Assembly: GCA_045588675.1 (NCBI GenBank)
Contig: JAZNER010000040.1
Span: forward strand, 1-44,373
Reading direction: 5' to 3'
Length of the DNA: 44,373 bases
From: SVTX01 sp045588675
Lineage (GTDB): Bacteria; Bacillota; Clostridia; Oscillospirales; CAG-272
Below are positions 40,540-44,373 of the stretch, in pieces. Position 1 is the first letter of the stretch, and each line of letters opens with the position of its first letter. Below the pieces are notes generated by a model that saw only the letters and a program-made list of their open reading frames with translations, had not been told where the DNA came from and made no database searches. The translations under genes were made by a program, and so were the position numbers.

Positions 40540-40609
40540 GTCTTTTTTTGAATATTTTTGAAGTTTTTTGAAATATTTTTCTTTAAAATCAAATATTAAG
40601 CCCAATCTA

Positions 40610-40638
40610 TTGACAGAAATAATATTTTTGACTATAAT
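40610..40638 (+). promoter_or_regulatory. Promoter of the ROK-like regulator
   Basis: TTGACA (40610-40615), a 17-bp spacer and TATAAT (40633-40638). It lies downstream of the longer in-frame start at 40568, so the protein must begin later, at 40670. Confidence 0.85.
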
Positions 40639-40669
40639 TAACTTAATAAAACTTCAAATTGGTGTGCCT

Positions 40670-41695
40670 ATGAAAAAGACTGATGTAAAAGCCGTAAGGC
40701 TTAATATTAAAAGACAAACTCTTGACAAAATAATTGATGCATTTCTGCTCGACGAGTTCCCTACCCGTCAGTCTGTCAGCCTCTCCTGCGGCACAACTGT
40801 GCCGACAGTAAACAAGGTTGCAAAGTCCTTAATCGAGGCGCGGTTTATGGGAACAAAAGCCTACAAGGATGAAAATTCAAGTAAACGTGAGCTCCACTAC
40901 ACTCTATCAAACAGGATTTCTATTGCGGTCATTGACCTTTCAAGTCCTACTTTCACTATGAGCGTGATAAACAAAAACCGCGAATGTACATTTTTTGAAA
41001 GCTACATCTGCGATATTGAGCTCTTGTTCGAAGACAATTTGGAGCTATTTCTCTCTAATTGTATTGCAAAGCTTGAAAAAATCAGAATTTTGTCATATGA
41101 GCTATGCATTCTGTATTCAGACAACGCAAGCTCCTCAATCAAGCTCTCAACCTACTCTCCTTCAATTGAAAACAAAGAGCTTATTGAGGCTATTATAGCA
41201 AAAATCATGCGCCGCTCGGTTCTGCTCCACATCACACTCTCTGATGCTTTCGGTTCTGCAAAAGGGTACAATCTCTGTAAATTTGATAAATCCGCTTGCT
41301 ATTTGAATTTTGACAGCTCACCGTCACTGATATATACTGATGAAAATGGATTTACTTTGTCCGCATACCCCGAAAAGCTGTTATTTGACAGCTCAAAAAC
41401 CTTGAAGGAGCGATTACAAAGACCTTTGACACACGCGGATTTAACAAAGATAATCTGCCAATTAACTAACTTCATAGTTTCGGCGTACAATCCAAGAACC
41501 ATATATATCGCAACAAGAAGAGATGAAATTGACAAAAAGTTTATACAGGATTACACAAGAACCTTTATGCCTGCCGACTATCTCCCTCCCGAAATTATAT
41601 TTGACAATGAAATCCCCGGCCTGCTTATAAGAAGCGCCGCCCACGCTACTCTCTCAAAGCTTATAAAATCAACAATTAAAACCCCTGACGAATAA
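40670..41695 (+). CDS. ROK/NagC-like regulator lacking visible kinase motifs
   Basis: The 341-residue protein has an N-terminal winged helix (about 1-75) with TLDKIIDAFLLDEFPTRQSV and a GTTVPTVNKVAKSLIEARFM recognition helix, as in ROK repressors such as NagC and XylR. The remainder (about 80-335) has ROK-like order (IAVIDLSSPTFTMSVIN, then a SDAFGSAKGYNL segment and an AAHATLSKL end). The usual ROK sugar-kinase signature, glycine-rich ATP loop and Cys-x-Cys zinc motif are not visible. It is probably a ligand sensor without catalytic activity. The start has only a weak GGTG ribosome site. It is divergent from rplU and stands alone, so its targets are unknown. Confidence 0.72.
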   Translation: MKKTDVKAVRLNIKRQTLDKIIDAFLLDEFPTRQSVSLSCGTTVPTVNKVAKSLIEARFMGTKAYKDENSSKRELHYTLSNRISIAVIDLSSPTFTMSVINKNRECTFFESYICDIELLFEDNLELFLSNCIAKLEKIRILSYELCILYSDNASSSIKLSTYSPSIENKELIEAIIAKIMRRSVLLHITLSDAFGSAKGYNLCKFDKSACYLNFDSSPSLIYTDENGFTLSAYPEKLLFDSSKTLKERLQRPLTHADLTKIICQLTNFIVSAYNPRTIYIATRRDEIDKKFIQDYTRTFMPADYLPPEIIFDNEIPGLLIRSAAHATLSKLIKSTIKTPDE

Positions 41696-41712
41696 TTCTA
41701 AAAAATTAAAGA

Positions 41713-41754
41713 AAATATCGGAGATAAAGCACAAATGCTTTATCTCCGATATTT
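41713..41754. terminator. Strong bidirectional terminator
   Basis: A perfect 19-bp stem (41713-41731 with 41736-41754) with a CAAA loop separates the convergent regulator and rplS genes. AT-rich flanks give short T-runs on both strands. Confidence 0.88.
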
Positions 41755-41781
41755 CGTTTCCCTTTCGGGATTGTAAAAGAA

Positions 41782-42135
41782 TTACGCCTTTGAAATATCT
41801 TCCTTAACCTTGGAAGCCTTACCAACTCTGCCACGGAGGTAGTAGAGTTTTGCACGTCTAACCTTACCCTTACGGATTACATCTACCGCAACAACGTTGG
41901 GAGAGTGAACGGGGAATGTCTTTTCAACACCGCAACCGTAAGTAATACGTCTTACTGTGAAGGTTGAAGAAATACCGCTCTCATGCTTTGCAATAACGGT
42001 ACCCTCGTACATCTGAATTCTTTCTCTTGTACCCTCTACGATTTTGTTGTGTACACGAACTGTGTCACCAATCTTGAACTGGGGTACCTCTGTTTTAAGT
42101 TGCTCATTTGTAAAAGCTTGAATAATGTTATTCAT
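41782..42135 (-). CDS. rplS: Ribosomal protein bL19
   Basis: The 117-residue protein begins MNNIIQAFTNEQLKTEVPQF and has the standard GDTVRVHNKIVEGTRERIQM, TFTVRRITYGCGVEKTFPVH and RRAKLYYLRGR segments. The start at 42135 follows AAGGAGGGC. The longer frame to 42186 would translate the structured leader and does not match the family. It is the only gene in its transcript between a leader and a strong terminator. Confidence 0.96.
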   Translation of the reverse strand: MNNIIQAFTNEQLKTEVPQFKIGDTVRVHNKIVEGTRERIQMYEGTVIAKHESGISSTFTVRRITYGCGVEKTFPVHSPNVVAVDVIRKGKVRRAKLYYLRGRVGKASKVKEDISKA

Positions 42136-42212
42136 AAAGCCCTCCTTAAAAATCCGGATGTTCATGCGAGCAAAGCAGCGGACCACCCTTGTTCTATGTG
42201 TTTTTCACACGC
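42136..42212 (-). ncRNA. Probable L19 ribosomal protein leader
   Basis: The 77-nt leader starts with a GTGTG-AAAAA-CACAT hairpin and contains GAACAAGGGTGGTCCGC and a GCTTTGCTCGC segment, with a downstream CCGGAT that can pair with GTCCG. Its place and the AACAAGGGTGG text fit my memory of the Firmicute L19 leader. This has not been aligned. It probably mediates autoregulation. Confidence 0.5.
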
Positions 42213-42218
42213 TTTGAT

Positions 42219-42247
42219 ATTATAACATATTTATTTTGATTTTGCAA
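42219..42247 (-). promoter_or_regulatory. Promoter of rplS
   Basis: On the minus strand TTGCAA (42242-42247), a 17-bp spacer and TATAAT (42219-42224). The -35 box has the CACTTGCAA context also seen at 25168-25173 and 254-259. Confidence 0.8.
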
Positions 42248-42301
42248 GTGTTTCTCAAAAAATAATATGAATTTTTTGTAAATTATTTCTATTTGGTGAA
42301 T

Positions 42302-43723
42302 TTAGTCGGCTCGTCTGTTTTTCCTTGACGAAATCAAGTTGTGTATTGCGCTTAAAATATCCTTAAAATTATAAATTGTCAGTAAAACGGTCGCCACCGC
42401 CGAGATAGCAAAGCCCACCACGCCATTGCCGTAAAGTGTCATTATTATGGCTATTGCCGTTACGGCTGCTGTATTTACTGCAAGTCTTATAGGATAAAGG
42501 TTAAATGCGAGATATTTTCTCATAGTAGCGGTGCGCACAACAAACACTAAGAAATAGCTTATTAAGGTTGCTACCGACGCGCCCATCGCTCCGTATGGCG
42601 GAATTAAAATCAGGTTCAGCACTATATTCGTAATCGCTCCCAGCATTGCGGTTTTGAAGGACATTCCTGTTTTCTTAACCGTAAAATATGCGCTGCCAAG
42701 GAAGGTATCAAATGCGGAAAAGACAGTAGCAACAGCCAAAATCGGAATATAAATCCAAGCCGCCTCATAGCTTTTTGCAAAGAGGATTTTTGACAGAAGC
42801 TGTGCTCCCAGAGCAATCACCGCACCGCCTGAAAACATTATTGCTATATAATTTTTGAATACATTTGAAAAGAATAACGACAATTTTCCCTTATCATCGG
42901 ATTCGGATATTGCCGATAGCTTCCAGGCATCGTTGAAAATAATTACAACATAGGTCAGAAGCGTTGGAATTTTATATGCTGCCGCGTAAAGTCCGTTTAT
43001 CTCGTCTGAAGCAATCGCCGCCACCATATATCTGTCCGAAACACCCGTAATCCACCAGAAAACCGTTGACGGCACAAGAGGAAGACAGAAGCGCAAGAGC
43101 TCACGCATTATTCTCTTGTCAATTTTTTCAGGTTTAAAGGCACGGTATAGCTTTGCCACAAAGAATAAGAACAATGCCGACAAAAAATCTGCAAGAACTA
43201 CCGACAAAACATAGCCTTCGATACCCATATCAAAGCCAACGAGGAAAAGGATATTCAATAAAACCGTAAGGACAGTATTCAGCACTCCCTGCCCCGAAAA
43301 CAATTTTGTTCTGCCAATTGCACAAACATACTGTGAGCAAACCGAGTGAATATTTGAAGACAGCACATACAGCACGATAAGCCAAACATAACCGTCAAAA
43401 TATCCAATCAGCTTAACAAGCGGCGAAAGCACCAAAAATCCCAAGCTTCCAAAAATCATTAGGAGCACGCCGTTTGTGAAAAATGCTTCTTTATCTTCAT
43501 TTTTTGATGCCGCGCCTCTGAAAATCCCCTCGCTTACACCAAGACAAGCAATCGGAATTAACAAATTGCAAAGGTTTGTAATCAAATCAGCAGTACTATA
43601 CTCTGCACTTGAAAGATACGAGGTATAAAAAGGAAGCATAAAAATGACTATAAGCTTTGATACAAACTTACCAACAGTAAAAATCATAGTATTTGATACT
43701 AATTTTTTATATCTCTCGTTCAT
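42302..43723 (-). CDS. Polysaccharide flippase, Wzx/MATE-like
   Basis: The 473-residue membrane protein has about 12-14 hydrophobic segments in the order of the MOP superfamily. It starts with MIFTVGKFVSKLIVIFMLPFYTSYLS, and includes CLPLVPSTVFWWITGVSDRYM near 215-235 and GAMGASVATLISYFLVF near 385. These match Wzx-type O-antigen or capsule flippases that move lipid-linked oligosaccharides across the membrane. AAGGAGG precedes the ATG. No glycosyltransferase genes lie within the window, so the exported glycan is unknown. It follows yebC across a hairpin terminator and has no clear own promoter, so readthrough may supply its transcript. Confidence 0.85.
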   Translation of the reverse strand: MNERYKKLVSNTMIFTVGKFVSKLIVIFMLPFYTSYLSSAEYSTADLITNLCNLLIPIACLGVSEGIFRGAASKNEDKEAFFTNGVLLMIFGSLGFLVLSPLVKLIGYFDGYVWLIVLYVLSSNIHSVCSQYVCAIGRTKLFSGQGVLNTVLTVLLNILFLVGFDMGIEGYVLSVVLADFLSALFLFFVAKLYRAFKPEKIDKRIMRELLRFCLPLVPSTVFWWITGVSDRYMVAAIASDEINGLYAAAYKIPTLLTYVVIIFNDAWKLSAISESDDKGKLSLFFSNVFKNYIAIMFSGGAVIALGAQLLSKILFAKSYEAAWIYIPILAVATVFSAFDTFLGSAYFTVKKTGMSFKTAMLGAITNIVLNLILIPPYGAMGASVATLISYFLVFVVRTATMRKYLAFNLYPIRLAVNTAAVTAIAIIMTLYGNGVVGFAISAVATVLLTIYNFKDILSAIHNLISSRKNRRAD

Positions 43724-43746
43724 TTTTTACCTCCTTCGTTAATCAA

Positions 43747-43776
43747 ACGGGGTCAAGCCAATTCAGGTGACCCCGT
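43747..43776 (-). terminator. Terminator after yebC
   Basis: ACGGGGTCA and TGACCCCGT form a perfect 9-bp GC-rich stem with a 12-nt loop, 11 bp past the yebC stop. Only a short T-run follows on the minus strand, so it may be partial. Confidence 0.65.
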
Positions 43777-43787
43777 AAATATTTAAA

Positions 43788-44352
43788 TTATTGGTCGCAG
43801 TTTTCCCAGTTATGATAAACTTCCATAACATCGTCGTCTTCTTCAAGCTTTTCAAGAAGAAGCCCCATAAATTTGAGGTCGTCCTCGCTTTCAAGTGTAA
43901 CTGATGTTGATGCAATTTTTGTCTTTTCAACAGACTCGGTTACATATCCGGCTGACGCAAGCGCCTCTGCAATTGCATATACATCGTCGGGAACTGTGTA
44001 AATCTCAAATACGCCATCCTCGCCCGAAAAGTCCTCAGCACCCGCTTCAAGAGCAGTTTCCATAAGCTTGTCCTCGTCGATTTTGCCGTCCTCGTCGGTA
44101 ATTACAATCAGTCCTTTTTCTTCAAACATAAAGCTTACACAGCCTGTCTGTCCAAGATTACCGCCAAATTTATCAAAGTAATGACGGACGTCCGCTGCAG
44201 TTCGGTTTCTGTTATCGGAAAGTGCCTCTACAATAACTGCAACACCATTAGGTCCGTAACCCTCGTATGTGATGTTTTCGTAGTTATCACCTTCGGTAGT
44301 GCCTGCCGCCTTTTTAATTGTACGGTTAATATTGTCATTTGGCATATTAGCC
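43788..44352 (-). CDS. YebC/PmpR-family protein, 5' end missing
   Basis: The last 188 residues of a protein normally about 240 residues long are present, starting inside the conserved ANMPNDNINRTIKKAAG segment. Further family markers are YEGYGPNGVAVIVEALSDNR, GGNLGQTGCVSFMF and an EIYT region near the middle. YebC-type proteins act as transcription factors or, as more recently reported, help ribosomes through polyproline stretches. The true N-terminus lies outside the window. The codon read as TTG at 44352-44354 is formed partly from adapter bases, so it is not a start. An acidic C-terminus (LEEDDDVMEVYHNWE) ends the protein. Confidence 0.92.
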
Positions 44353-44373
44353 AAGTCGGATCGTAGCCATGTC
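44353..44373 (+). other. Sequencing adapter at the contig end (artefact)
   Basis: The last 21 bases begin AAGTCGGATCGT and end GCCATGTC, identical as far as I recall to the start of the MGI/BGI DNBSEQ reverse-read adapter. The bases break the conserved YebC reading: before ANMPNDN one expects a KA-rich helix, but the adapter translates to unrelated residues. They should be trimmed. Confidence 0.85.

Noticed and set aside
40568..40669. Longer N-terminus of the ROK-like regulator
   Set aside because: It overlaps the TTGACA-17-TATAAT promoter at 40610-40638, so the transcript starts later.
42136..42186. Longer N-terminus of bL19
   Set aside because: It does not match the family and would translate the structured leader, while AAGGAGG precedes the ATG at 42135.

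Overview
The window looks like a contig from an uncultured anaerobic Firmicute (Bacillota, class Clostridia), probably from a gut metagenome. Supporting signs are strong AGGAGG-type ribosome binding sites, near-consensus TTGACA-17-TATAAT promoters, the rplU-prp-rpmA order with the Firmicute-type N-terminal extension on L27, a CwlD-like amidase that suggests spore formation, and several ABC importers with lipoprotein binding components. The last 21 bases match the start of an MGI/BGI sequencing adapter as I remember it, so the right end is an assembly artefact rather than genome. No rRNA, tRNA, CRISPR array or transposase was seen.

Left accessory region (1-2060). On the minus strand a promoter at 2022-2050 leads into a conserved gene of unknown function (1209-1838), a 15-codon fragment resembling the start of peptide deformylase, an SseB-like gene, and a second deformylase-like start leading into an ORF broken by an in-frame TAG. 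Beyond these lies a highly structured probable non-coding RNA (1-225) with its own promoter. It runs to the window edge and could be an IscB omega-RNA/HEARO-type RNA or another structured RNA.

Metabolic core (2350-16300). A DUF6512-like membrane protein and a GntP-type permease come first. A minus-strand operon then encodes a complete 2-oxoacid dehydrogenase complex: lipoylated E2, E3, a single-chain fused E1 alpha-beta, and a metallo-beta-lactamase-fold hydrolase. Immediately upstream are a DeoR regulator and a divergent lipoate-protein ligase. Direct repeats of TTATAACA, 10-11 bp apart, sit in the E2 promoter and in the deoR/lplA divergent region, which points to one regulon joining complex synthesis and its lipoylation. 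A membrane-anchored alpha/beta hydrolase follows. A plus-strand operon then carries two tandem DHH phosphoesterases (NrnA-like) and SurE nucleotidase.

Transport and surface region (16360-33220). One minus-strand operon encodes an RDD membrane protein, a UgpC/MsmK-like ATPase, two permeases, a UgpB-like binding lipoprotein, a thermonuclease-domain lipoprotein and a multi-OB-fold lipoprotein. Its layout suggests surface degradation of nucleic acid coupled to uptake. A second operon is a maltodextrin system: malQ, binding protein, MalF-like and MalG-like permeases, and a MalK-like ATPase with an extra C-terminal region of about 260 residues. Hairpins lie on both sides of its binding-protein gene.

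Housekeeping region (33390-44352). This part holds a FAD/Rieske oxidoreductase, glyA-guaB, a CwlD-like amidase, an RluA-family pseudouridine synthase, rplU-prp-rpmA with a probable L21 leader, a ROK/NagC-like regulator without visible kinase motifs, rplS with a probable L19 leader, a polysaccharide flippase, and the 5'-truncated yebC at the edge.
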